Positions 31,595 through 39,702 of a DNA stretch of 64,000 bases are shown here, piece after piece. Position 1 is the stretch's first letter; each line of letters begins with the position of its first letter. A program made the position numbers and the translations under genes. The notes under the pieces were generated by a model, which had not been told where the DNA came from, did not search any database, and saw only the letters and a list, made by a program, of their open reading frames with translations. Source of the DNA: Salinibaculum sp. SYNS191 (GTDB lineage: Archaea; Halobacteriota; Halobacteria; Halobacteriales; Haloarculaceae); the NCBI RefSeq assembly GCF_037338445.1, contig NZ_CP147838.1, positions 620,001 through 684,000 of the forward strand. Reading direction: 5' to 3'.

Positions 31595-31670
31595 ACCGGA
31601 AACCGGCGGACGGAAACGGTGAGGTTTGGCCTCCCGAAGTGTTATCCGGCCTGCACACCAATCAGGGTGT

Positions 31671-32240
31671 ATGGCAGCCGTGGAAATAATCGGCCTGAGT
31701 CTCCCCTATCTGCTCCTGCTAGTCGGTGCTGGGCTCATCATCGCGGAGGCGTTCATCCCCGGCGCCCACTTCTTCGTCGTCGGCGTCGCCCTGTTCGCGG
31801 CCGGACTGGTCGGGCTACTCATCCCCGCGAGCCTCGGCACGGTCGTGACGCTGCTCGTCATGACGGCCGTTGTCTTGGTCAGCGCCGCCGTGACGCTGTA
31901 CGGGTACCGGCAACTGGACCTGTACGGCGGCGAGGGGAAAGACCGGACCAGCGACTCCGCCTCGCTGCGGGGCCAGGTCGGCCGCGTCACCGAGCGCGTC
32001 ACCCCCCAGGACGGCGAGGTGAAACTCGAAGACGGCGGCTTCAACCCCTACTACCGGGCGAGAAGCGTCGACGGCGAGATTCCGGTCGGCGAGGAGGTAA
32101 TGGTCGTCGACCCCGGTGGGGGGAACGTCCTCACCGTCGAGTCGTTCGGGTCCGCGACCGACGAGATAGACCGCGAACTGGCGCGGTCCCGCGAGGAGAC
32201 GGAGTCGGAGCGCGAGACAGAGTCGGAATCGAGTGCCTGA
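31671..32240 (+). CDS. nfeD: NfeD-family membrane protein
   Basis: A 189-residue protein with three hydrophobic segments at the N-terminus (about 8-28, 30-50 and 55-80) and a C-terminal OB-like soluble domain (SLRGQVGRVTERVTPQDGEV to NVLTVESFG), the NfeD1b pattern. NfeD proteins pair with SPFH/stomatin proteins in membrane microdomains. The adjacent gene 56 nt downstream encodes a stomatin-like protein, which supports this. No ClpP-like protease domain is present. The tail is Glu/Ser-rich. The start is ATG 31671. Confidence 0.92.
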   Translation: MAAVEIIGLSLPYLLLLVGAGLIIAEAFIPGAHFFVVGVALFAAGLVGLLIPASLGTVVTLLVMTAVVLVSAAVTLYGYRQLDLYGGEGKDRTSDSASLRGQVGRVTERVTPQDGEVKLEDGGFNPYYRARSVDGEIPVGEEVMVVDPGGGNVLTVESFGSATDEIDRELARSREETESERETESESSA

Positions 32241-32296
32241 ACCCCGACGGTCATCAGACAAACACTTTTGCCCGGCCGACACCAAGGTCGAGTACC

Positions 32297-33463
32297 ATGC
32301 TCCCCGCAGTACCGCTACAGACGCTCGATGCGTTCCCGCTCGTCGCAGGAATCCTCCTGCTGATAGCCATCGTAACGGCCTACAAGAGCGTCGTCATCGT
32401 CGACGCATACGAGAAACACGCCTACACGCGATTCGGTAGCTACCAGGGCCTGCTCGAACCGGGCCTGAACTTCATCGTCCCCTTCGTCACACGGACGTAC
32501 CCGTTCGACATGCGGACGCAGACCCTGGACGTGCCCCGCCAGGAGGCAATCACCCGGGACAACTCCCCGGTGACCGCCGACGCCGTGGTCTACATCAAGG
32601 TGATGGACGCAGAGAAGGCCTTCCTCCAGGTCGACGACTACAAGCGCGCCGTCTCGAACCTCGCCCAGACCACGCTGCGGGCCGTGCTGGGCGACATGGA
32701 ACTGGACGACACGCTGAACAAGCGCCAGCAGATCAACGCGAAGATACGGACCGAACTCGACGAACCCACGGACGAGTGGGGGATTCGCGTCGAGAGCGTC
32801 GAGGTCCGCGAGGTCAACCCCTCGAAGGACGTCCAGCAGGCCATGGAGCAACAGACGTCCGCGGAGCGTCGCCGCCGCGCCATGATTCTGGAGGCGCAGG
32901 GTGAACGCCGCAGTTCCATCGAGGAAGCGCAGGGTGACAAGCAGTCCAACATCATCCGCGCCCAGGGTGAAAAGCAGAGCCAGATTCTGGAAGCGCAGGG
33001 TGACGCCATCTCGACCGTCCTGCGCGCGAAGTCCGCCGAGTCGATGGGCGAACGCGCTGTCATCGACAAGGGGATGGAGACGCTGGCCAGCATCGGCCAG
33101 GGCGAGTCGACCACCTTCGTCCTGCCCCAGGAACTCACGTCGCTGGTGGGTCGCTACGGCAAGCACCTGACCGGCAGCGACGCCAAGGAGAACGGCGAGG
33201 TCCTCGAAGGGCTGGAGTTCGACGCGGAGACCCGCGAGATGCTGGGTCTCGACGACATCGAGGAGATCCTGGGCGAACTCGACGACGAGGAGAGCGTCAT
33301 CGACGTCGAGCAGATGGAACAGGAGGCCCAGGCCGTCAAGTCCGGCGAGGCCACCGCCGACATCAAGGACCCCGACGAGGTCATCGAGGAGATGGACTCG
33401 GAGATGGGCGACGGCGGGACGGACTTCAACCCCACCGAATCGGGCGACGAGAGCAACAACTAA
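32297..33463 (+). CDS. SPFH/stomatin-like membrane protein
   Basis: A 388-residue protein with an N-terminal membrane helix (PLVAGILLLIAIVTAY), a band-7/SPFH domain (about 45-200, GLNFIVPFVTRTYPFDMRTQ, then EAITRDNSPVTADAVVYIKV) and a helical C-terminal region. Residues near 200-250 repeat the unit EAQGE(R/K)..S(S/N/Q)I four times (EAQGERRSSI, EAQGDKQSNI, AQGEKQSQI, EAQGDAIS), as in stomatin coiled coils. The last 120 residues are acidic and disordered. Together with the preceding NfeD gene it probably forms a membrane scaffold or protease-regulating complex. The start is ATG 32297. Confidence 0.94.
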   Translation: MLPAVPLQTLDAFPLVAGILLLIAIVTAYKSVVIVDAYEKHAYTRFGSYQGLLEPGLNFIVPFVTRTYPFDMRTQTLDVPRQEAITRDNSPVTADAVVYIKVMDAEKAFLQVDDYKRAVSNLAQTTLRAVLGDMELDDTLNKRQQINAKIRTELDEPTDEWGIRVESVEVREVNPSKDVQQAMEQQTSAERRRRAMILEAQGERRSSIEEAQGDKQSNIIRAQGEKQSQILEAQGDAISTVLRAKSAESMGERAVIDKGMETLASIGQGESTTFVLPQELTSLVGRYGKHLTGSDAKENGEVLEGLEFDAETREMLGLDDIEEILGELDDEESVIDVEQMEQEAQAVKSGEATADIKDPDEVIEEMDSEMGDGGTDFNPTESGDESNN

Positions 33464-33536
33464 CGACTTCGCACGTTTCTGGTAACAGGTATCACGGAGC
33501 GAAGATGTTTTGCCGGTGTCCCGCCAAACAGGTTCT

Positions 33537-34148
33537 ATGGCCGGGGACCGGTCGGGGGACGTCGACGAGTCAAAGCGTGCAACGCTGCGACGATTCGCCG
33601 CACTCGGAGCGGCGAGTCCGCTCGTCGGACTGGCGAGCGCGAGCAGCAGCGACGCCCCTGACGCCATCGCGGGCTACCTGACCGCGACGCCCGGCGCACA
33701 CTTCTCGAAGGTCCGCGACGACCTGCAACTCGGGACCGGCGAGACCCAACACCACCTCCGACGGCTCGAAAACGAGGGCGCAGTCGAGAGCCGCAAGGAC
33801 GGCGACTACCGCCGGTACTTCCCGGCGAACCGGTTCAGCGAATTCGAGCAGGTGGCGCTGGGGTACCTCCGGAAGCAGACCCCGCGCGGGATGGTCGTGA
33901 CGCTGCTGGAGAATCCGGGCGCGTCGGCGGTGACGATAGCCGAGGCGCTGGACGTGTCCCGACCGACGATAAGCAAACACGCCGCCGACATGGCCGAGGC
34001 CGGCCTGCTCTCGCGGGAGGACGGCTACGCCATCGAGCGGCCGGAGACGCTCCTCATGTTGCTTGTGCAGTACGCGGATTCGTTCGGGCCCGAGGCCGCG
34101 CGGGTGGCGGCACGGGCGGACGACCTGGTCGCCTACGACCCCGAGTGA
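33537..34148 (+). CDS. Winged-helix transcriptional regulator with Tat-signal-like N-terminus
   Basis: A 203-residue regulator with two winged-helix domains, one at about 45-105 (GAHFSKVRDDLQLGTGETQH) and one at about 120-180 (VTIAEALDVSRPTISKHAAD). The first 35 residues are unexpected: KRATLRRFAALGAASPLVGLA has twin Arg followed by a hydrophobic stretch, like a Tat signal or a membrane anchor. A DNA-binding protein should stay inside, so this segment probably tethers it to the membrane. It is unrelated to the stomatin genes upstream. Confidence 0.85.
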   Translation: MAGDRSGDVDESKRATLRRFAALGAASPLVGLASASSSDAPDAIAGYLTATPGAHFSKVRDDLQLGTGETQHHLRRLENEGAVESRKDGDYRRYFPANRFSEFEQVALGYLRKQTPRGMVVTLLENPGASAVTIAEALDVSRPTISKHAADMAEAGLLSREDGYAIERPETLLMLLVQYADSFGPEAARVAARADDLVAYDPE

Positions 34149-34153
34149 CCGTC

Positions 34154-34402
34154 TCAGGACGTGACCATCCAGGTGGTCGACGAGGAGTAGCCCCACTTCT
34201 CGACGTCGATGCCGACGTCGGAGTCCTGCAGCGCCGTCATGTTGGTGCCGACTTCTTTTGCCGACATGTCGAGGGCGTCCCCGATGAGGCGTGACTTGAA
34301 GTAGGTCTGGGTGTCGGCGTTCGAGCGGAGGTACTCGAGGATGCGGCGCTGTTTCTCTGTGAGGTTCGGCGAGTCCGCGCTGGCGGCGACAGTCGCGCTC
34401 AT
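34154..34402 (-). CDS. Small winged-helix protein, DUF7123-like
   Basis: An 82-residue protein with a helix-turn-helix pattern: NLTEKQRRILEYLRSNADTQ, then FKSRLIGDALDMSAKEVGTN, ending in a wing (GIDVEKWGYSSSTTWMVTS). It is common in haloarchaea as a small helix-turn-helix protein of unknown target. The N-terminal ten residues are flexible. The start is ATG 34402, about 28 nt after a weak TATA-like GGCTAAGG. It converges with the preceding regulator, 5 nt apart. Confidence 0.85.
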   Translation of the reverse strand: MSATVAASADSPNLTEKQRRILEYLRSNADTQTYFKSRLIGDALDMSAKEVGTNMTALQDSDVGIDVEKWGYSSSTTWMVTS

Positions 34403-34546
34403 ACCAGGTCGGACGGTAGGCCCACCCTTAGCCGGTTTGGTACGGTCGGTTAACGCCGCGATGTCGTGCGGTTTCGCCGCTCTCTGCGGGGACTGTGACG
34501 CGACCGGGACCCAAAATCGGGCCGGGAGTGGTACGGGCGCGAACGG

Positions 34547-34948
34547 TCAGATGTCTTCCTCGATGATCTCGCCGACGGCGAAGTTCGACTTGACCTCGGT
34601 GATTTCGACCTTGACCCGTTCGCCGATTTCGGCGTCGGGGACGATGATGACGTAGCCCCGCTCCACGCGAGCGATGCCGTCGCCCTGTTTCCCGATGTCC
34701 TCGATTTCCACGTAGCGAATCTCGCCGGCCTCGACCGGCGGCTGTGGCTCACCCGGTGCGGTGCTGTCGTCGTCCTCCTGGCTCGTCTCGCCGTCGGCCT
34801 CGGTCGAGATGAGAGCCACGCGGTAGGTTTCCCCGTCCGCAATCGAGCCGGTTTCGAGTTCGCGCTTCGGTACCTCGATGACGTAGCGGTCACCTGCGGA
34901 TTCGACGTTCGCACTGAACAGACACAGCAGCTTATTCGAGATTTCCAA
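34547..34948 (-). CDS. TRAM-domain protein
   Basis: A 133-residue protein with a C-terminal TRAM domain (about 75-130): RYVEIEDIGKQGDGIARVER, then VPDAEIGERVKVEITEVKSN. TRAM domains bind RNA and archaeal TRAM proteins act as RNA chaperones. The N-terminal part opens MEISNKLLCLFSANVESAGD and contains VIEVPKRELETG, typical of haloarchaeal members, followed by an acidic linker. The start codon is TTG at 34946-34948; the open frame further upstream is Arg/Ser-rich and unlike the family. Confidence 0.9.
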   Translation of the reverse strand: MEISNKLLCLFSANVESAGDRYVIEVPKRELETGSIADGETYRVALISTEADGETSQEDDDSTAPGEPQPPVEAGEIRYVEIEDIGKQGDGIARVERGYVIIVPDAEIGERVKVEITEVKSNFAVGEIIEEDI

Positions 34949-35036
34949 GGTAGTTAGACCTCCGTCGGCACCCACGCAGGCCACCCTCAAAGTAGTTGTC
35001 GTCCGAACGATACTGCACGTACTCGCTCCGAGCGGC

Positions 35037-35741
35037 CTACAGCGGGGTGCCGTCCGGTCGCTTCGCGCCCTCCGAGTCGTGGACGACGACTTCACCGGAA
35101 TCGACGGACGCGGGCTCGTAGGCGTCCCTGACGGCGATGGCTTCCTCCAGTTCCCGGACGGCCCGCTCTTTCAGCGCCGCCGCCAGGTCCGCGGCCTCGT
35201 CGGGCGAGATGTCCCTGCCGAGCCCCTCACACTCGTGGGCGCGGACCATCCCCTCGCGGTCGACGGCCTCGCCCATCGGCTGGCTCGTTCCGCCGAGCGC
35301 GACGCTGAACGGGTAGGTACGACAGACTAGCGGCCGGTCGTCGTGGACCGTGCACGCACCGCTCACCGTTCCGTCCTCGTCGGCCGTCTCCTCGTAGAAG
35401 GCGCAGTCGCCGCAGTCGTCGGTCTGGAGCGCCCACTCGAAGGTTTCCCCCTCCGGGCCGTCCTCGCCCTCAGTGAGACCGTAGGGCATCGGCCGCGCCA
35501 CGTCACGGAAGTCGTAGTCGCCGGCCGACTGGAGCCGGCGTATCTCGTCGGGGAAGACCGTCGCCGTGTGGGGTTCCGTGTCACCGCTCTCCGAGGCGTC
35601 GCCGTCGTCGCCACAGCCCTCGGCGGCCTTGCAGCAGGCTCCACAGCGGGTGCACTCGAAGCCGATGGACTCGATGGCGTCGGCGATGTCCGCAACCGAC
35701 AGGTCCCGTGCGCGGGCGAGTTCAGTTTCCAGACTCTCCAC
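35037..35741 (-). CDS. YkgJ-family cysteine cluster protein
   Basis: A 234-residue protein with two Cys clusters: FECTRCGACCKAAEGCG near the N-terminus and DDCGDCAFYEE..GACTVHDDRPLVCRTYPF near the middle, the pattern of the YkgJ family that is predicted to bind Zn or Fe-S. The function is not settled; some members modify or assemble metal proteins. The N-terminal helix (SLETELARARDLSVADIADA) and the C-terminal region are acidic and halophile-specific. The start is GTG at 35739-35741. Confidence 0.88.
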   Translation of the reverse strand: MESLETELARARDLSVADIADAIESIGFECTRCGACCKAAEGCGDDGDASESGDTEPHTATVFPDEIRRLQSAGDYDFRDVARPMPYGLTEGEDGPEGETFEWALQTDDCGDCAFYEETADEDGTVSGACTVHDDRPLVCRTYPFSVALGGTSQPMGEAVDREGMVRAHECEGLGRDISPDEAADLAAALKERAVRELEEAIAVRDAYEPASVDSGEVVVHDSEGAKRPDGTPL

Positions 35742-35780
35742 GGGGGAGACTACGCGGGCGTCGGGAAAAGGCCGTCGGCG

Positions 35781-36554
35781 CTACGGCGGGCCGGCGGTCG
35801 CGCCGTCCCAGCGGACGCGGCCCTCGACAGCCAGTTTCTCCAGGTGGGCCACGACCGTGGCGCGGGCGAGGTCGCGCACGGCGGAGACGTCCTTGTCGTA
35901 TGCGGCGTCGAGAATCCCGTCCGGCGTCGTGGCACCCTCGGCGACGGCCGCTTCGACCTTCCGCTCGCGGGCAATGCGGTGGTCGACGAGTCGCCGGCAG
36001 GTCGCGCGCGGGTCCTCGACGACGGGGCCGTGGCCGGGGTAGAGCCGGTCCGGGTCGCGGGCGTGGAGCCGGCGCAGCGACGAGACGTAGGCGCGCATGT
36101 CGCCCTCGGGCGCGCCGACGACGACCGACCCCTCCGCGACCGCGAGGTCGCCGCTGACGAGGCCGTCCGGGGCGGCGAACGCGACGTGCTCCGGGGCGTG
36201 CCCTGGCGTGTCGAGGACGGAGACGCCGCTACCGGCGGGAATCGTGTCGCCAGCGGCGAAAGAGCGGTCCGGGTCGACGCCGGTGGCGGCGGCGAAGTCG
36301 TCCGTGCGGCCGGCGCGAGCCCACACCGTGAGGTCGAGGTCGGCGACTGCGTCAGCGAGTCCACCGACGTGGTCCGGGTGGTGGTGGGTGACGGCGACGT
36401 GCCCGACGTCCCTGGCGGCCGCGGCGGCGGCGAGGTCGTCCGTCCAGTCGGCGGGGTCGACGAGCAGTGCGTCCCCGTCACCGACGACGTAGGCGGCGGT
36501 CTTGCCAGTGGGCGCGCGGGTCCTCACCGGAACGGGAACGCGGTGGACACTCAC
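35781..36554 (-). CDS. MBL-fold metallo-hydrolase
   Basis: A 257-residue metallo-beta-lactamase-fold protein. The motif VAVTHHHPDHVGGL (HxHxDH) and later HAPEHVAF, SGDLAV and YPGHGP give the four zinc-ligand regions of the LACTB2/glyoxalase-II group. The C-terminal part (AVRDLARATVVAHLEKLAVE) is a helical winged-helix-like domain as in LACTB2. The substrate is unknown. It overlaps the HTH gene upstream by 4 nt (ATGA), so the two are translationally coupled. Confidence 0.9.
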   Translation of the reverse strand: MSVHRVPVPVRTRAPTGKTAAYVVGDGDALLVDPADWTDDLAAAAAARDVGHVAVTHHHPDHVGGLADAVADLDLTVWARAGRTDDFAAATGVDPDRSFAAGDTIPAGSGVSVLDTPGHAPEHVAFAAPDGLVSGDLAVAEGSVVVGAPEGDMRAYVSSLRRLHARDPDRLYPGHGPVVEDPRATCRRLVDHRIARERKVEAAVAEGATTPDGILDAAYDKDVSAVRDLARATVVAHLEKLAVEGRVRWDGATAGPP

Positions 36555-36817
36555 TCTACGAGTGAGTACACCTGTTTGCGGGCGTCGTGAAAACTGTACC
36601 GGGAGATGACGAGGTTCTCCTCCTCCAGGCGGTTCAGCGCGTAGCGGACGGTCCGGTCGGGCAGCAGCGACTCCTCGGCGAGCTGGCTCTGGGACAGCGG
36701 CTCGTCTATCTCCAGTACCTTCGCCACGAGTTTCGCACTCGGCGGAAGCTCACGCAGGCGGTCTTCGAACTCGTCGGCCGAGAGGGTTTCAGAGGTTTCA
36801 CCGATTTTTGTACTCAT
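36551..36817 (-). CDS. Winged-helix regulator (MarR/TrmB-like)
   Basis: An 88-residue DNA-binding protein. The helix-turn-helix is SQSQLAEESLLPDRTVRYAL followed by NRLEEENLVISRYSFHDAR. The first 18 residues (STKIGETSETLSADEFED) are flexible. It is the first gene of a run that includes the MBL hydrolase and perhaps the cysteine-cluster and TRAM genes, so it may regulate that run or itself. Upstream lies an AT-rich promoter with a perfect inverted repeat ATTAG-AGTC-CTAAT. Confidence 0.9.
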   Translation of the reverse strand: MSTKIGETSETLSADEFEDRLRELPPSAKLVAKVLEIDEPLSQSQLAEESLLPDRTVRYALNRLEEENLVISRYSFHDARKQVYSLVE

Positions 36818-36892
36818 ACGTCCGCTTCCTGCGCCAGAACTTGTAAATGTTTGCTATAGATGCCGCAAAAGAATATCGAATGTTAATTCAGC

Positions 36893-36906
36893 ATTAGAGT
36901 CCTAAT
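36893..36906. promoter_or_regulatory. Inverted repeat ATTAG-AGTC-CTAAT in AT-rich regulator promoter
   Basis: Exact 5-bp arms around a 4-nt spacer lie about 75-90 nt before the winged-helix regulator gene, in an AT-rich island (36842-36930). This may be an operator of that regulator; there is no binding evidence. Confidence 0.35.
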
Positions 36907-37011
36907 ACAAACTCACCTGACAATTTTTGCCGACCACGGGAGATGGGGGCCTGAACCAGTCAACGTCGTCGGGGGGCGGGAGCGACCGGCAGGCGGTACG
37001 GTTCCAATAGC

Positions 37012-37019
37012 ATTTTAAT
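37012..37019 (+). promoter_or_regulatory. TATA element of the methyltransferase gene
   Basis: ATTTTAAT is centred about 29 nt before GTG 37045 and supports that non-ATG start. Confidence 0.5.
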
Positions 37020-37044
37020 TCCGGGGGGGCGAGAGTGAGGTAGC

Positions 37045-37749
37045 GTGAAAGGACAGGAGTGGTATCAGGCCGACGACGTGGCGGAGGCCTACGAGGACAA
37101 GCGGTTCTCCCGCGGCGGACAACTCATCGACGAACGGGAGAAAGCCGCCGTGTTGGACGCTATCGGTCCGGTCGCGGACCGGAAGATTCTGGAGATAGCC
37201 TGCGGGACCGGCCGGTTCACCGCGATGCTGGCGGACCGCGGGGCCGACATCGTCGGGCTGGACATCTCCGCTCCGATGCTCCAGCAGGGCCGAGAGAAGG
37301 CGCGACAGGTCGGCGTCGACGACTCGCTGGAGTTGCTGCGCGGGGACGCCGCGCGGCTCCCGTTCCCGGACGACCACTTCGACACCGTCTTCGCGATGCG
37401 CTTTTTCCACCTCGCGGACACGCCGGCGGAGTACCTCGCCGAGATGCGGCGTGTGTCACGCGAGCAGATATTCTTCGACACGTTCAACCGGTTCTCGACG
37501 CGGTCGCTGTACAACTGGGCGCTGCCGATGGGGTCGCGGCTGTACTCCAGCGGGGAGGTCGCGGACCTGCTCACCGGGGCCGGCCTGGAACTGGCCGGGG
37601 TCGAACACGACTGGATTCTCCCCTACGGCTTCTACCGCAAGGTGCCCAACAGCATCGCCTCGACGTTTCGCACGCTCGACCGCAGACTCGGCGCGACCGG
37701 CATCGGGGACGTGCTCGCCTCCGTCTCGTACTGGGACGCTCGCGTCTGA
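37045..37749 (+). CDS. Class I SAM-dependent methyltransferase
   Basis: A 234-residue methyltransferase. Motif I is ILEIACGTGRFTAMLADRG, followed by DIVGLDISAPMLQQGREK (motif II) and LPFPDDHFDTVFAMRFFHL (motif III), as in the UbiE/Methyltransf_11 group. The C-terminal part has a hydrophobic RLYSSGEVADLLTGAGLELA. The substrate cannot be told; lipid or quinone methylation is possible. The GTG start follows a TATA element. A glycosyltransferase gene with its own promoter follows 53 nt downstream. Confidence 0.9.
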   Translation: MKGQEWYQADDVAEAYEDKRFSRGGQLIDEREKAAVLDAIGPVADRKILEIACGTGRFTAMLADRGADIVGLDISAPMLQQGREKARQVGVDDSLELLRGDAARLPFPDDHFDTVFAMRFFHLADTPAEYLAEMRRVSREQIFFDTFNRFSTRSLYNWALPMGSRLYSSGEVADLLTGAGLELAGVEHDWILPYGFYRKVPNSIASTFRTLDRRLGATGIGDVLASVSYWDARV

Positions 37750-37770
37750 CGGCGGGTGCGACCCCGCGAC

Positions 37771-37779
37771 ATTTTTAGG
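37771..37779 (+). promoter_or_regulatory. TATA element of the glycosyltransferase gene
   Basis: ATTTTTAGG is centred about 28 nt before ATG 37803. The T5 run may also end the preceding methyltransferase transcript. Confidence 0.45.
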
Positions 37780-37802
37780 TCTCGGGGGTGCTACCCACAG
37801 GT

Positions 37803-38708
37803 ATGGACATCTCGGTAGTCGTGCCGACCCTGAACGCCCGCGACGAACTCGCGGGCTCGCTGGACGCGATTGCCGAGTTCGTCCCCGACGCGGAGGTCAT
37901 CGTCGTCAACGGCCCCTCCGCGGACGGGACAACGGGAATGGTCCGGGACCGCGACGACGTGGACGTCCTCGTCGAGATGGCCGACCGGACCATCAACGCC
38001 GCGCGCAACGCCGGCATCAACCACGCCAGCCGGGACACCATCGCGCTCGTCAACCACACCCTGTCAGTGACCGAGACGTGGTACGACGCGGTCGTGGAGG
38101 GATTATCCGAGGCGGCAGCCGTGACCGGGCCGACCCACACGCAACTCGCCGCCGGCATCGAGACGGAGGAGAAGGAGTCGCGGGAAATCAAGGGCCGGTC
38201 GGTGACCTACTTCAACGAGGGCAACGTCGCCTTCCGCCGGGAGCCGCTGGACGAACTCGACGGCTTCGACGAGTACCTCGACATCGGCGGGGCCCGGGAC
38301 TTCGCCCACCGGCTGGCCGGCCGCGACTACGGCGTCTCGTGGGACGACGAGATGTCCGTCCGCCGCGACGTCGGGACCGACGGCGGCGAGCCAGAGACCG
38401 ACTGGGGCTGGAAGTACCGGTCGCTGGCGTACCGCCTCGTCAAGAACTACGGCCTGCGACCCACTATCGCCCGACGGCTTGTCGGCCACGCCGGGTCAGA
38501 CGCCGTCGCAGAGTTGCGGGCCGTCCTCGGGGGCGAGGCGCGGCCGTCGGAGTGGCTCGGAACCGGCCGCGACGTGGTCGTCAATCTCGCCGGGGGGACG
38601 AAAGACGGCCTGATAAACCGGCGGCTGGACCGCACGCCCCGGCGGAACCCCAACGGCCGCTCGTCGAGCACGAACCGGCCGGTGACGGTCTACGACTGGC
38701 GGTCCTAA
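37803..38708 (+). CDS. Glycosyltransferase family 2 protein
   Basis: A 301-residue GT-A-fold glycosyltransferase. The opening MDISVVVPTLNARDELAGSL and VIVVNGPSADGTTGMVRD are typical of GT2. The acceptor-side motif is in EYLDIGGARDFAHRLAGRD and WDDEMSVRRDVG. An ANRTINAARNAG-like segment (DRTINAARNAGINHASRDT) precedes the position of the usual DxD, which here reads less clearly (NHTLSV). It has no membrane helices. Its role in surface glycan synthesis is inferred from the family. The stop overlaps the convergent amidohydrolase stop by 3 nt. Confidence 0.85.
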   Translation: MDISVVVPTLNARDELAGSLDAIAEFVPDAEVIVVNGPSADGTTGMVRDRDDVDVLVEMADRTINAARNAGINHASRDTIALVNHTLSVTETWYDAVVEGLSEAAAVTGPTHTQLAAGIETEEKESREIKGRSVTYFNEGNVAFRREPLDELDGFDEYLDIGGARDFAHRLAGRDYGVSWDDEMSVRRDVGTDGGEPETDWGWKYRSLAYRLVKNYGLRPTIARRLVGHAGSDAVAELRAVLGGEARPSEWLGTGRDVVVNLAGGTKDGLINRRLDRTPRRNPNGRSSSTNRPVTVYDWRS

Positions 38709-39511
38709 GGAGCCAGTTCGTCGACGACCCGCGACGCGTTCTTCGAGAACACCTTCCGCATCGCGTCCTCCGGGACGTCGAGGGTGAGAATCTCCATGAT
38801 GCCGACGTTCGGGTGCGCCCCCGGCGCGCCGCTCCCGAAGAGGACCCGGTCGGGGTGTTCGCGAACGGCCCGTTCCAGCGGCTCGCGCAGCCGCACGTAG
38901 GACGTGTCCAGGTAACAGCCGTCGTGGCTGTCGAGCAGGTCGATGGCCGCGTGCATCATCCCGGTGTCGAGGGGATGGCCGCCGAAGTGGGAGACGACGA
39001 GCGGCACGTCGTATCGCAGGAGCGTCTCCGACAGCGACTCGGGCGGAAAGCCGTGGCCGGCGTAGGTCAGGACCGGGAGTCCGGCCGCTTCCAGCGCTTC
39101 CAGCACCGCCTCGTCGGGTAGTCCGTCGCGGACCGGATGGAGCTTGAACCCCGCGAAGCGGTCGTCGTAGGCGTACTGCTCCACGTCGTCGGGGGAGGTG
39201 TGGTGGTCCTTGCGGGAGGCGGTGATGTTTCGCAGCCGGGAGCCAGCGCCGGTGCCGGGGTCGCGGGCGCCGTTGATACGGGCCATCGCCACGAACGGGC
39301 GGCCGACGCTCATCCGCGCGACGGCGTTGTTGGCCTTGAGGTACGACCCTTCTCGGGAACCGGGGAACACGAGCGCGCGGACGATGCCGGCCTGGTGGAG
39401 TTCGCGCTCGACCTGTTCGGGGTCCCCGGCGGCGTCCGCACGGCGGTCCGCGTCGGGTTCCATCTCGATGTGGGTGTCGACGACCCTGAACCCGTGTTCC
39501 AGTTCCAGCAT
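38705..39511 (-). CDS. Amidohydrolase-family (TIM-barrel) protein
   Basis: A 268-residue metal-dependent hydrolase of the amidohydrolase_2 type. The N-terminal metal motif is atypical (VVDTHIEMEPDAD instead of D-x-H-x-H). The barrel includes GFKLHPVRDGLPD (Lys/His), LTYAGHGFPP, VVSHFGGHPLDTGMMH and a C-terminal RVLFGSGAPG that replaces the common FGSDxP, so catalysis may be altered. The substrate is unknown. The start is ATG 39511, with a TATA-like GTTTTATTAC at 39535-39544 upstream. Confidence 0.85.
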   Translation of the reverse strand: MLELEHGFRVVDTHIEMEPDADRRADAAGDPEQVERELHQAGIVRALVFPGSREGSYLKANNAVARMSVGRPFVAMARINGARDPGTGAGSRLRNITASRKDHHTSPDDVEQYAYDDRFAGFKLHPVRDGLPDEAVLEALEAAGLPVLTYAGHGFPPESLSETLLRYDVPLVVSHFGGHPLDTGMMHAAIDLLDSHDGCYLDTSYVRLREPLERAVREHPDRVLFGSGAPGAHPNVGIMEILTLDVPEDAMRKVFSKNASRVVDELAP

Positions 39512-39656
39512 CTGTCTGTTCTTTCTGACTTCGGGTAATAAAACGTCCTGTCCGTCGTCGGCGTGTCGGGCTATCGCCCCGCGTCGGGCCGTCCCGGGTG
39601 CGGACCGAGGTGAGGTGGCGCGAAACGGCTGCCGGACGGTCCGCCGGAGACAGTAA

Positions 39657-39666
39657 CTTTTATATA
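39657..39666 (+). promoter_or_regulatory. TATA element of the thermosome gene
   Basis: CTTTTATATA is centred about 40 nt before ATG 39703, predicting a start near 39688 and a short leader that contains a GAGGA Shine-Dalgarno-like sequence at 39690-39694. This is a strong promoter for an abundant chaperonin. Confidence 0.6.
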
Positions 39667-39702
39667 GAACCGCTAACGACGTCTTAAGCGAGGAATTCAA
39701 AG

